Assembly: GCF_003545875.1 (NCBI RefSeq)
Contig: NZ_QHCS01000001.1
Coordinates: forward strand, 1,561,159-1,625,158
Direction of reading: 5' to 3'
Source: Leptospira stimsonii
GTDB taxonomy: Bacteria; Spirochaetota; Leptospiria; Leptospirales; Leptospiraceae
Length of the DNA stretch: 64,000 nt
The notes below the pieces were generated by a model. It was not told the origin of the DNA. It worked only from the letters and a program-made list of their open reading frames with translations, and did not search any database. Position 1 is the stretch's first letter, and every line of letters begins with the position of its first letter. Below, piece by piece: positions 1 to 10,643 of this stretch. The position numbers and the translations under genes are program-made.

Positions 1-575
1 TCAACTTTTTTCATCTCGGAATCTTTTGCGGAGATCATCGTTCCTTTTCCCTTTTCCTGAAGGACTTCTTTTCCATCGGAATCGGAAACGGCAACCGTTC
101 CCTCACAAGTACAAAAGGAAGAATCTTTTGTCTTGGGATCAAATAACACGGAGAAGGAGGTTCCTCTTACTCCCGCGGTGGAAGTCGCGGTCGCAACGTC
201 GAACTTTCTTCCTTTTAAGCCGACCACTTTGAACCAAGCAAACCCTTGATTCACTTCGATTCTTCCGTCTTTGGATTCTCCGTGAAGGCTTGCGAGTTTG
301 ATCTTACTGTTCTGTTGAATTTTGAATTCGGAACCTTTGTAGACTACGGTTACTCTTGATCCGTTCCCGGTGGAGATCAAATCTCCTTCGTCTACGAAGT
401 CGTTCGATTTAAGAGGTTCCCAAGCGCTCTTTCCTGCTTTTTGAACATGAGCTTTTCCTAATAGAAAGCCGACTTTTGCATCTCCGGTTTTGGTCTCCTG
501 GCTGAGGAGAACGATCGATCCCCCGGTCATGGTGAGGGATATTAAAATCGAAGCGATTTTTATCCTATGGTTCAT
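1..575 (-). CDS. FecR-domain protein, C-terminus beyond window
   Basis: Reading the minus strand from the ATG at 575 gives about 191 codons with no stop before the window edge, so the gene is cut at its 3' end. An AGGAG sits about 6 bases upstream of the ATG. The protein starts with a signal-peptide-like segment (basic MNHRIK, then a hydrophobic stretch). It continues as a beta-rich domain with the sequence order of FecR periplasmic domains: a ligand-like 'GDLISTGNGSRVTV' step, 'QGFAWFKV', 'TSTAGVRGTSFSV' and 'CEGTVAVSD'. In other bacteria FecR proteins relay surface signals to FecI sigma factors, but no sigma gene is visible here. In Leptospira stand-alone secreted FecR proteins are common and their role is unclear. 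It lies 14 bases behind the barrel protein at 590-2077 on the same strand, so the two probably form one transcript. Confidence 0.8.
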   Translation of the reverse strand, partial: MNHRIKIASILISLTMTGGSIVLLSQETKTGDAKVGFLLGKAHVQKAGKSAWEPLKSNDFVDEGDLISTGNGSRVTVVYKGSEFKIQQNSKIKLASLHGESKDGRIEVNQGFAWFKVVGLKGRKFDVATATSTAGVRGTSFSVLFDPKTKDSSFCTCEGTVAVSDSDGKEVLQEKGKGTMISAKDSEMKKV

Positions 576-589
576 AACAATCTCCTAAT

Positions 590-2077
590 TTAAAACTCTA
601 CTGTGGCTCTTAAAAGGATCCACCTGTCCATTGCCGAGTAGGCAACCACTCCGAAATTGCCTACTCCGTTAAACTGCGCCAAATAATCTCTCTGTGTCCG
701 AGCGTTTCCAGCCTGATCAACGTAGACGTTTTGTCCAACGCCGTTGGAATCGTAATTTTTATTTTCTACGTAACCCAGTGCCAACTTAAACTGAGGGGAA
801 ACAAGCCATTCTAAAAATATGCTCACCCTTCTAAACGAACTCTTGCTGGAATAACCGTTGTTATTCGTTTCCGTCAAAGAGTTTTGAATCTGCGGCGATA
901 AAGGTGCGTTTGCGATAGGAACTCCGAAACCGGGAAGGAATTCTTTTTGACTGGTTTCAGTCGTTCCCATTGTTCCGTTGCTACCTGTTCCTCTTTCGAA
1001 TCTTCCTAAAAGAGAAAAGTCACCGAGTCCGAGAGAAAGCCAAGCGTAAGCGCTTCTCCCGTAGCTATCTTTACCATAAACCAGAGGAGTTGAATACAGT
1101 TGCATTCTATCTCGGATCTCTCCTCCGTTCTGCCTTTTGAAAAAAGCTCCCAATCCTAAATTCCATTTCAAGGAACCGGTCCAAACAAAATTGACTTCGG
1201 AACCGGCAGTGTCCGATTGTAAGGCCCGTTTGTTTTTCACGAGAACCGTATTCAGATTGAGGTCGTTCGGGAGACATCCGGTCTTTCCTTCATAACATTC
1301 ATAACCGGCGGAACCGAAGGCATTTTCTTTTCTGTAAAAAAGATGAAAGCCCGCCTTGGTTTTTTCGTCTAACTGCGGTTCAACGGAAAATCTTGCGGAA
1401 ATGTCCATTCCCGAAGAATTTATATTCTGCGCTTCCCTGTAACCTTCGCCGTTACTCACCATCAGTTGAGAACTAACCGCGGACCATTTACCGGTCGCGC
1501 TTAAGCCTAAATCCGCGGGTTGAGGGGAGAACCCCAAGGATTCAAGCGGCGCTCGATCGATATATCTCCATTTCCAATAATTGCTCCACTGAGTATACGT
1601 ATGAGGAAGTTCCTGCATCCCGAAGTTCAGGGTATAACTTCCGAGCGCGGTTTCCCATGTTTTTTTAACACTTGCCCGTCTGACGCTGATAATATAAGGA
1701 TTTTGCTTGTTTCCGCCGTCGGATCGTGTATCCGCTGTTAGCTGGGAATTGCGAATTAATTCGCCCCAGAGTTCGGTCTGTATTCCGGTTTCTTGAAACG
1801 TTTTGGAGATCATGAGCAGGGTCCAGGGAGTGGAAAATCCCGATTTATCGTTTTGGCTCATATAAGGATTCGCCGGCGCGTTTTGTCCCGTTGTCGACAA
1901 TGCGGTTGCTTCGTTCTGTATTTTGGCACCGTAAGAAGGGGAGATTACGGCTCTCACGTCTAAACCGTAGTAAGCGTCCGGTTCGTCTTTTTTTGTTGTA
2001 ACGACTTCCTCAGCGTTCATATTCTGGACCAGAAATAAGGATAATAGCAGAATAAAGTATATTTGAATTCTTTTCAT
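590..2077 (-). CDS. Outer-membrane beta-barrel (porin-like) protein
   Basis: This is a 495-residue protein with a clear Sec signal peptide: KR, then a hydrophobic run, ending near NAEE at about residue 23. The rest alternates polar and aromatic residues as in amphipathic strands, and it ends in a terminal phenylalanine (..RATVEF), the usual mark of BAM-assembled outer-membrane proteins. There are few helices and many G/N/Y turns. The ATG at 2077 has an AGGGG ribosome site 5 bases upstream. I cannot place it in a named porin family. It resembles the large leptospiral set of putative porins of 450-500 residues. It is followed by a FecR-domain gene, and the pair may link an outer-membrane channel with a periplasmic sensor. 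The substrate is unknown. Confidence 0.75.
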   Translation of the reverse strand: MKRIQIYFILLLSLFLVQNMNAEEVVTTKKDEPDAYYGLDVRAVISPSYGAKIQNEATALSTTGQNAPANPYMSQNDKSGFSTPWTLLMISKTFQETGIQTELWGELIRNSQLTADTRSDGGNKQNPYIISVRRASVKKTWETALGSYTLNFGMQELPHTYTQWSNYWKWRYIDRAPLESLGFSPQPADLGLSATGKWSAVSSQLMVSNGEGYREAQNINSSGMDISARFSVEPQLDEKTKAGFHLFYRKENAFGSAGYECYEGKTGCLPNDLNLNTVLVKNKRALQSDTAGSEVNFVWTGSLKWNLGLGAFFKRQNGGEIRDRMQLYSTPLVYGKDSYGRSAYAWLSLGLGDFSLLGRFERGTGSNGTMGTTETSQKEFLPGFGVPIANAPLSPQIQNSLTETNNNGYSSKSSFRRVSIFLEWLVSPQFKLALGYVENKNYDSNGVGQNVYVDQAGNARTQRDYLAQFNGVGNFGVVAYSAMDRWILLRATVEF

Positions 2078-2300
2078 GATTCCCCTGAACCGTTACTAAG
2101 AATAAAAAACTTTTTTCCGTCAATTTTTTCTGCGTTTTCATCCCCCATCTTTCTTCTTAAAAAAAAAGAATCAGGGCAATTCTTTTCCTGAAAATATGTC
2201 TGTCTTGGAAATGAACTTCACTTTTTAGGGAATTAAGACGGTAAATCTGGAATGACGAGAAATAAATTATGCGCTTAAATGCTCTTCTAAGCAGGTGAAA

Positions 2301-3359
2301 ATGATAAACTCCGGCCGCCGCATTCGTTGGTTTAAACTGTTCTTTTGGTTCTCCATCAACACAGTGATCGGAACGATGAATTCTCTTCTCATCGCGCATA
2401 ATTCCAATTCTCCATTTTGGAAAGTTTTTCTTGCGACTCAAATTACGACCCATTTCGTATGCGGAATCGTGGAGATGACAGTCGAATCGTTGAATTCTTC
2501 GGGCCAAAAACATGGAATTTTAAAATCCGGAATCACACTTCTTCTTGCTTCTTGTTTTGCCGCGATCATCGGAGTCGCGGCCGGTGGAATTCTTCATGCA
2601 ATCGCTCTCACAGATGAAAGTCCCGGAAGAGAGCACGGCGGTTCTTATAATATCTTATTGAGTTCGTTAATTCTCGCTCTTTTTATCTCCGTTCTGGAGA
2701 AGTCGATGCAGATCCTGATCGAAAAAAAGAAGGAATCGGAGAGCGCGCTTAAGGATCTTCACTACGCGGCTTTGCAATCCAGGATGGATCCTCATTATTT
2801 GTTCAATACTTTGAACACGATTCACGCGTTATTGGAAATCGATCCTTTGAGAGCGGATCGCGCGATTCTTCTTTTATCGGATTCATATCGATTTTTAACG
2901 GAGAGACATTCCGCGAGATTGGTTTCCTTTAAGGAAGAATGGGAGTTTACAAAAAATTATCTGGAGCTACAAAAAATCCGATTTGCGGATTTTATGGAAC
3001 TCAAGATGGAAAGTCACGGAGATTTTTCGGGCGTATCGATTCCCCCCCTTTCGATCCAGCCTCTTGTCGAAAACAGCTTTAAACATTCTGAAAGTTCCGC
3101 AAACATTCAGAGAAAAATTTACGTGAAAGCGGTAACAAAAGACGGAAGAATTCGAATTTCAGTCGAAGACAACGGAACCATCTCTACATCCAAAAGAGAA
3201 TACACGAGTCCCACAGGAGGTGGATTTGGAATGAACGCGATAAGAAGTACACTTAGAAACATACAAGCAAGGCTTGACTATAATTTTAGGGACGCTATAT
3301 TAAAGTTAGAAGAAGGGAAGTCCGGAGGAACTACGGTTCTCCTTGAGTATTCGATATGA
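2301..3359 (+). CDS. LytS-type membrane sensor histidine kinase
   Basis: The N-terminal 140 residues hold about four hydrophobic segments. A short coiled linker (EKKKESESALKDL) leads into a His_kinase (PF06580) domain with 'MDPHYLFNTLN', the H-box of the LytS/YehU family; the phospho-acceptor is His165 counted from the ATG at 2301. A HATPase_c domain follows, with an N-box around 'QPLVENSFKHS' and a glycine-rich 'GGGFGMNAI' near the end. There is no separate extracellular sensor domain, so the membrane part itself may sense. A GTG at 2295 would add two residues, but the AGG at 2293-2295 fits the ATG at 2301 better. The stop overlaps the start of the LytTR regulator by four bases (ATGA), so the two are translationally coupled and form a two-component pair. 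Confidence 0.88.
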   Translation: MINSGRRIRWFKLFFWFSINTVIGTMNSLLIAHNSNSPFWKVFLATQITTHFVCGIVEMTVESLNSSGQKHGILKSGITLLLASCFAAIIGVAAGGILHAIALTDESPGREHGGSYNILLSSLILALFISVLEKSMQILIEKKKESESALKDLHYAALQSRMDPHYLFNTLNTIHALLEIDPLRADRAILLLSDSYRFLTERHSARLVSFKEEWEFTKNYLELQKIRFADFMELKMESHGDFSGVSIPPLSIQPLVENSFKHSESSANIQRKIYVKAVTKDGRIRISVEDNGTISTSKREYTSPTGGGFGMNAIRSTLRNIQARLDYNFRDAILKLEEGKSGGTTVLLEYSI

Positions 3360-4090
3360 TCGAGCCAAATTTTAGCGTATTGATTGTGGAAGACGAGATT
3401 CCTGCAAGGGAACTCCTGCGAAAATATTTGGAAGAATGGCCTTCCTTTAAAATCGAAGCCGTCGTTGGGAACGGGCGTCAGGCACTGGAGATTTTGGATC
3501 GAAAGAATTTTGATCTCATTTTTTTGGACGTGAATCTTCCGGAAAAATCGGGCATTCAGGTTATAGAAGAAAAAGGAAAGTTAGCTCCGGCTCTTGTCTT
3601 TACGACCGCGTATCGAGATCACGCTTTACAGGCATTCGAAGCGGGAGCATTGGATTACCTACTCAAGCCCTATTCGAGAGAACGATTTCGTGAAACCATG
3701 ACAAGGGCGGAAGAATTTTTATCCGTTCGAAAAAAAGGAAACAAAGTGGAATCCTTTTTGTTTTTTCGGGAATCGGGAGTTTTACATAGGCTTTCTCTTT
3801 CCAAACTTCTTTATCTTACAGCGAACGGAAAAAAATGCGTTCTTCATAGTTTGGAAAAAGACCACGAAACCTCCAAACTATTAGGAGACATGGAAGCGGA
3901 ATTGCCTTCCGATCGTTTTGTAAGAATTCACAAAAAATACATTCTAAATTTGGAATATATTTCCGGAATGAAATCGAACGCGGGCGGCGGATACGAGGTT
4001 TTTTTGAACGACGAAGACGAAACCGTCCTTCCGGTAGGCCGGGAATATGTTTCCAATCTCAGAGAAAGATTTCGCGAAAACGGGGTCTGA
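3356..4090 (+). CDS. LytTR-family response regulator
   Basis: A 244-residue regulator. Residues 1-120 form a receiver domain with the acidic pair ED, phospho-acceptor Asp58 (LIFLDVN), Thr84 (VFTTAYRD) and Lys104 (LLKPYS). Residues about 135-240 form a LytTR DNA-binding domain: 'LYLTANGKKCVLHS', 'LPSDRFVRIHKKYILNLEYI', and the ending 'LPVGREYVSNLRERF'. LytTR proteins bind short direct repeats upstream of target genes. Its start overlaps the kinase stop by four bases, so it is almost certainly the kinase's partner. Targets cannot be read from this window. Confidence 0.93.
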   Translation: MIEPNFSVLIVEDEIPARELLRKYLEEWPSFKIEAVVGNGRQALEILDRKNFDLIFLDVNLPEKSGIQVIEEKGKLAPALVFTTAYRDHALQAFEAGALDYLLKPYSRERFRETMTRAEEFLSVRKKGNKVESFLFFRESGVLHRLSLSKLLYLTANGKKCVLHSLEKDHETSKLLGDMEAELPSDRFVRIHKKYILNLEYISGMKSNAGGGYEVFLNDEDETVLPVGREYVSNLRERFRENGV

Positions 4091-4632
4091 AAGAGCGGGC
4101 ATCGAGGAACGTATTCATCTTTGAACGCAAGCAACTTTTTGTAAATGCGTTTTGTCGGAACAAACGTTGTATGTGAAAGGCCTTGGAACGGATTTTGTTC
4201 TTCATACGTCTTTGGATCGGATTTTTGTTGAAGGTGATCCATTCTAAGAAAAAAGGGGAAGATTCTGGTATTCCTTTTTCTATTTTAGAATTTTATATCA
4301 AGAGACGAAACGTCTCTGCCTTCTGGAAAAACTTTTCGCCGTTTCGGAATCAAAACGAGGGAGTTCCCACAGATTCTTTCTCTTCCACGGTTGATCAACG
4401 TTCTGACGATCTTTTGTAATTTTGTTTGATTGAATATCCGACAAGGTGAAACGGTAGCTGTCTCATTTCCAGTCGCGGGACGGAATTTTGGGAAAGTTTT
4501 TTTTTGATACCTTTGCGTATGTTTTTTAAAGAATGGAACCGAACGTATGCAAACTGGATGATTGAGTCAAAACATTCTCCTTCACGAATCCAATTTCGTC
4601 TTTGCAATCGGATCGGATTCTTCCACCTATTC
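4091..4632. other. Intergenic region with a 17-bp palindrome
   Basis: No convincing gene is present between the convergent LytTR regulator and corA; short open frames here lack family features and ribosome sites. A perfect palindrome, AGAGACG-AAA-CGTCTCT, lies at 4301-4317 without a following T run. The segment at 4150-4163 (TTTGTCGGAACAAA) matches the flank of the dispersed repeat described at 5791-5860 and 26855-26922. Confidence 0.5.
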
Positions 4633-5742
4633 TTAACCTTTGAACCAATGTTTTTTTCGAAACCAGTAGATCATTCCGGGGGGAATGAGACTCGCGCCTA
4701 ACACGGTGATGATGAGAAATGCGGTGCTGTCGTATGGAATCGCTGTGAAGTTCATTCCGAAAAAACCGGTGAGAAAGGTGAGAGGCATGAAGATTAAACT
4801 GATGAGAGTGAGCCTTTTTACTACGTCGTTCGTTCTTTGGGAAATGACCGAAAAATACGCGTCCATCGTGTTGCCCAAAAGATCACGATCCATATCGATG
4901 GTTTCATACAAACGGCTGAGGTGATCGTAAACGTCACGGAAATAGATTTGTATTTTCGGGCTCAAAAAATGGCTGTCCCTTCGTATTAGGCTGTTTACGA
5001 TTTCTCTTTGAGGAGAAAGGACTCGTCGAATGCGTGTTAGGTTCCGTTTGAGAAAAAGAATTCCTGCGATCGTTTGCTGGCTGTCCTGATTGACTAGGAT
5101 TTGCGTTTCAATCTTTACGATTTCTTCACTCATCTTGTCCAAGATCGGAAAGTTGGAATCCACCGTTTGATCAAAGAGGAGATAGAGAATCTGATCGGTT
5201 CCTCGAGAAAGCGGATTTCCCTGTGACATACAACGTGCTCGGAGTTGTTCGATCAGAGGTTCCTCTTTTTGATGAACCGTGACTACGAACTTCTCATTGA
5301 AGAAGATATGGATTTCATTGCTTCTGAGGATTTTTCTTTCGGCGTCGTATTGAAAGCGATGGAGGACGATAAAAATATAAGAGCCGTATTCGTCGAGTTT
5401 TGGTCTTTGATTCTTGTTGATACAATCTTCGATCGCGAGCGGATGAAAATTACATTCTCTTGCGAGAAAATCGAGATCGCTTCCCTCGGTTGAATCCAGA
5501 TCGATCCAGACAAGACCCTTGGAACAAAGCCATTCTAGTTCCGGAAGTCCTGGGGGTTTCTCTCCCGCCTCCAAAAGCGCTTCACAAGGACCCGCTACGG
5601 ATTTTTCTAGATTTCCTTCCGGAAAAAATTCTGTAAATAAGATCCGTTTCACTTGGACTGAGGCTAATGGAGAAAGATTCTCTGGCAAGGAAATTATCCA
5701 TCGATCCTCGTTCTCGAAGTTGCTCACAGCGAGTCGTCGCAA
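4633..5742 (-). CDS. corA: CorA-type magnesium/divalent cation channel
   Basis: A 369-residue protein with the CorA layout: a soluble alpha/beta N-terminal domain (containing 'GLVWIDLDSTEGSDLDFLA' and 'HPLAIEDCIN'), a long helical region at about 170-300 that forms the funnel, and two C-terminal membrane helices. The first helix ends in the GMN signature at residues 329-331 (GFFGMNF), the selectivity filter of CorA pentamers. The C-terminus is basic (WFRKKHWFKG), as expected for the cytoplasmic tail. The longest frame starts with TTG at 5742; a GTG at 5727 is also possible and neither has a clear ribosome site, so the start is uncertain. It is a single gene, convergent with the LytTR regulator. 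Confidence 0.93.
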   Translation of the reverse strand: MRRLAVSNFENEDRWIISLPENLSPLASVQVKRILFTEFFPEGNLEKSVAGPCEALLEAGEKPPGLPELEWLCSKGLVWIDLDSTEGSDLDFLARECNFHPLAIEDCINKNQRPKLDEYGSYIFIVLHRFQYDAERKILRSNEIHIFFNEKFVVTVHQKEEPLIEQLRARCMSQGNPLSRGTDQILYLLFDQTVDSNFPILDKMSEEIVKIETQILVNQDSQQTIAGILFLKRNLTRIRRVLSPQREIVNSLIRRDSHFLSPKIQIYFRDVYDHLSRLYETIDMDRDLLGNTMDAYFSVISQRTNDVVKRLTLISLIFMPLTFLTGFFGMNFTAIPYDSTAFLIITVLGASLIPPGMIYWFRKKHWFKG

Positions 5743-6139
5743 GGAGAGAATCGATTTGGAATACGCAATTCTATTTTAGGACTGGAATCAATTGTTCCGA
5801 CAAACCATCCGCTGTAAAATTTTCTTGAAATCGGACTTAAAGTCCGTTTGGAGTCAGATCGGCGGAAGGATCAATTCTTCATGGATTCGATTTCTTAGGA
5901 AGAACTCGGACTTAAGAACGAATCCTCTGACGACCACGTGCAACGTTGTCGGAGTTTCGATAGCGTTAGAAAGCGAAAAATGTCTCTTGTAGAATTTGCT
6001 TTTTCTGCGTTAGGGCAAAGTCTCGCACTTTTTCCAAAAGACCAACCGCTTCCTTCTAAAACGCACTCCGATGGTTCGCTCTGTTAGGGGAGGGGAGATC
6101 TTTTTCACGGAAAACGTCCTAAAGACGACAATCCTTCCG
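5743..6139. other. Intergenic region carrying a dispersed repeat
   Basis: I see no gene. The main content is a copy of the dispersed element centred on the palindrome CGGACTTAAAGTCCG (5832-5846), given as its own feature. A partial echo (CGGACTTAAG) lies near 5907-5916. The rest has no recognisable structure. Confidence 0.5.
5791..5860 (-). repeat. Dispersed palindromic repeat, copy 1
   Basis: The core is the 15-bp palindrome CGGACTT-A-AAGTCCG at 5832-5846. Read on the minus strand it continues as CCGATTTCAA, then AAAATTTTA, and ends in GTTTGTCGGAACAAT. The copy at 26855-26922 has the same order of blocks. The copy at 36770-36830 shares the core and the AAAATTA block. The shared flanks show these are copies of one element and not chance palindromes. 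Confidence 0.7.
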
Positions 6140-6691
6140 TTACGTATTCTTCAAAGTATAAACGAGGTAGTTTTTGAAGTCCTCAAGGGTGAATTCTTTT
6201 TTGTTTGTGAGGTAGTTGATCATATAACCAATTGTAGTCGACGCGAGATTTTTGATTTCAAATTCGCTGTAGTTCGGCTTGATCACTCGAATCGTCTTTT
6301 TGGAAGTCTCAAAGAAGATCATATTCACGAGGTGGATATTTCTTCGTTTCAATCTGTGGATCTTCGGTTGGAGCATCAGATTCCAATAAAGACGGAGATA
6401 GTCTTCGTTTTCCTTTACGAGCGTGATGAGACTTTCGGAAACGAGAGCGATCACGTCTTCCCTCGATGAGTTCGCTACGAGTTCGTCCGGGATATAACGT
6501 TTTAGAATTTTATCATGTGATTCTATGATTCCTTCCAAGATCGCCTCTTTGGAATCGAAGTATCGATACGCGAGACCGAGAGACATTCCCGCCTTCGAGG
6601 CGACCTGTCTCATCGTGGTTCCGTGATATCCCTGTTCCGAAAAAAGTTTCAGGGAGGTTTTTAAGATTAGATCTCGAGTATCCTTCGCCAT
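6140..6691 (-). CDS. TetR/AcrR-family transcriptional regulator
   Basis: A 183-residue protein, the usual TetR length. The N-terminal 50 residues form the TetR helix-turn-helix: 'LILKTSLKLFSEQGYHGTT', 'MRQVASKAGMSLGLAYRYF' and 'DSKEAILEGI'. The C-terminal ligand and dimer domain is not similar to a family I can name. It begins two bases after the stop of the HpcH/CitE-like gene and on the same strand, so the two are co-transcribed. It may regulate that operon, but I found no clear inverted repeat upstream of 7497 to support autoregulation. Confidence 0.9.
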   Translation of the reverse strand: MAKDTRDLILKTSLKLFSEQGYHGTTMRQVASKAGMSLGLAYRYFDSKEAILEGIIESHDKILKRYIPDELVANSSREDVIALVSESLITLVKENEDYLRLYWNLMLQPKIHRLKRRNIHLVNMIFFETSKKTIRVIKPNYSEFEIKNLASTTIGYMINYLTNKKEFTLEDFKNYLVYTLKNT

Positions 6692-6693
6692 TC

Positions 6694-7497
<804 letters not shown>

Positions 7498-7501
7498 ATA
7501 G

Positions 7502-7541
<40 letters not shown>

Positions 7542-7583
7542 GGCAGGATTGACAACTGAGGAGAGATTCTTTTTGCTTTCCCT

Positions 7584-8585
<1,002 letters not shown>

Positions 8586-8590
8586 GGCCG

Positions 8591-8860
8591 ATGGCGGAGA
8601 AGAATTTAGAACCTTCCGACAAAGAGAAGGATCCGTCCGGATTTCAGAAAGAATCCAAACCTTCGGAGAAAGAAGTTTCTCCTTGGGAATTTGCGGGTTT
8701 GGGAATGGAATTCGGCGTGATCGTCCTAGGTTCCGTTTATCTCGGAAATTTTTTGGACGGAAAGTTTCATTCTTCTCCTTTCGGTCTCCTCGTAGCCTGT
8801 CTTCTCGGGTTTTCCTACGGAATCTATTACATCATCTATCGAACCACTCTCAAAAAGTAG
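8591..8860 (+). CDS. AtpZ/AtpI-family membrane protein
   Basis: An 89-residue protein from the ATG at 8591. A charged N-terminal third is followed by two membrane helices in 'FAGLGMEFGVIVLGSVYLGN' and 'GLLVACLLGFSYGIYYIIY', separated by the short loop 'FLDGKFHSS'. This matches the ATPase_gene1/AtpZ family, small proteins encoded near F-type ATP synthases and proposed to help c-ring assembly or Mg2+ supply. The frame is open upstream into lepB, but the start 5 bases past the lepB stop region is the sensible one. It lies about 1.8 kb ahead of atpB. The stop codon sits in a copy of the GTAGGA repeat (8852-8870). Confidence 0.75.
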   Translation: MAEKNLEPSDKEKDPSGFQKESKPSEKEVSPWEFAGLGMEFGVIVLGSVYLGNFLDGKFHSSPFGLLVACLLGFSYGIYYIIYRTTLKK

Positions 8861-8960
8861 GACTTCCTTCCACGAAGGCGGTTCTATATCAGAAAATTCT
8901 TCTTTTCTAAAGTTCTAACTTATAATCTTGTTTTGGACGGAACTCCGGACTCCTTTTTTT
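8852..8960 (+). repeat. GTAGGA and GGACGGAACTCCG dispersed repeat copies
   Basis: At 8852-8870 the AAAAAGTAGGACTTCC variant of the GTAGGAACTCC element overlaps the AtpZ stop. About 80 bases on, at 8936-8960, lies GGACGGAACTCCGGACTCC followed by a run of T. The self-complementary CGGA-AC-TCCG and the T run could act as a weak terminator. The two motifs also occur together at 44809-44890 and 47952-48050. Confidence 0.5.
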
Positions 8961-9059
8961 AGGAGGTTTTTTATCCTTAAGAATCGAAAAAAGATATCTC
9001 TTCGTTTAAAAAACGTGTAAATTTCTCGGAAAGCTTTGTCATACGAATACGGCAGATCT

Positions 9060-9773
9060 ATGTTTATGAAACTATTTCGAACTTCTCTCCTTCTCCTTTG
9101 TATTCTCTTAGAATTGAATTGTCTTTCTTTCGCGCAGAGGGATCGACGAGAACGTTGGGTGGAAGCGATGAATGGAATCGAAACGGTAAAACCAGAAGGT
9201 CGAGAAGAATGGGAGAAAAAAATCCTTCTCTTTTTGAAATCTTCTTCGGAGGATTCGGTCGAGCTTCGAGAAACTTCGAGGAATTTTATTCTCTTTGAGA
9301 GCGCGAGGCGATTCCATAATTCTTTGGCAAAAAAAGAATTTGAAAAGGCTTCTTGGGTCGCGAGAATTTTTCAGGAGACGGTTTCGTTTCTCGGTATCGG
9401 GGAGGCGACACTGGAAGGAATCAAATCGAAGAACGTCTATTCCGCGAGAGAATACTTTGCCGCTGATCTTCTCGCTTTCACCGGACAGACGAAGAATTCT
9501 CAATTTGTTCCCCTGATTCAACGATTGATTCCCAATCCGATCACCGATGCGAGACTCGCTTTCAACTTTGCCTGTCTTCACGCTCTCAATGGGAATAAGC
9601 AAGAAATGCTCCAATATATGAAGATCGCCCTTTTTCTCGGAAAGGAAACGGTCGAATTCGAGAATGACTCCGATTTCAATGCCTTTCGATCCGATCCGGA
9701 TTTTATAAGAATGCTCTGGGAAGGTCCAGCTTTGGATCCTTCTTTGATTCCCCGGGAAGAAAATTCAAAATAA
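9060..9773 (+). CDS. Putative lipoprotein with TPR-like C-terminal end
   Basis: About 237 residues from the ATG at 9060 (a TTG at 9036 and an ATG at 9066 are alternatives; none has a strong ribosome site). The N-terminus is basic then hydrophobic (MKLFRTSLLLLCILLELNC), with a cysteine that fits a relaxed spirochaetal lipobox, so it may be a lipoprotein. The last 70 residues read like the closing part of a TPR solenoid: 'ARLAFNFACLHALNGNKQEM' followed by 'DPDFIRMLW'. There is no family match I can name. It lies between the AtpZ-like gene and the AtpI-like gene, which may be only positional. Confidence 0.65.
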   Translation: MFMKLFRTSLLLLCILLELNCLSFAQRDRRERWVEAMNGIETVKPEGREEWEKKILLFLKSSSEDSVELRETSRNFILFESARRFHNSLAKKEFEKASWVARIFQETVSFLGIGEATLEGIKSKNVYSAREYFAADLLAFTGQTKNSQFVPLIQRLIPNPITDARLAFNFACLHALNGNKQEMLQYMKIALFLGKETVEFENDSDFNAFRSDPDFIRMLWEGPALDPSLIPREENSK

Positions 9774-10193
9774 GAATTTTCGCGAGAATCCTGAATCATT
9801 TGCTCTTTTGAAGAACGAAAAAAGTAGGAACTCCTTCTTTTTCTAAGCCACGAAATTTTCTCTTTGAAACAAATCCTCTCGGCGAGTGCTTTTATAAAGA
9901 ATCGTTCCTTGCGGGAACGAGAGTCCTTTCTAAAAAAGTAGAAACTCACACATTTTCTTTCGAAGGGTTCGATTCTTCTGATCGAAAGGATCGTTTGAAG
10001 TAGCTTCGTCGTATCAAATCGAAACGGTGCTCTCTTGTTCGAATCAACGAAAAAAGTAGGAACTCCTTCTTCGGGTTAACAGGAGAATCGTAGTTTTCTC
10101 GGACATTCTCTTCTTAGAAATAAAATTCTAATATACGAGAGCAAAGGGAAAGTCTTTCTTGCGAGAGGCTCCTCTTCAAAGGAAACGACAAAG
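9774..10193. repeat. Intergenic cluster of three GTAGGAACTC repeats
   Basis: No gene is present in these 420 bases. They hold three copies of AAAAAGTAGGAACTCC or a close variant, at about 9817-9840, 9931-9952 and 10049-10072, at spacings of about 112-118 bases. A small hairpin, GTTCC-TTGCG-GGAAC, lies near 9905-9919. The region separates the putative lipoprotein from the AtpI-like gene and so is where an ATP synthase promoter could lie, but I cannot assign -35 and -10 boxes. Confidence 0.6.
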
Positions 10194-10533
<340 letters not shown>

Positions 10534-10643
10534 TCCCGTTGCAATAAAAAGAAAACCGGAATGTCGCCAATTCTGTGCCAGTGGTTCGTATTACAACGTT
10601 CCGCTTTTTGACTCGAAAAATGAATCTAAACCAGACTTCTTTT

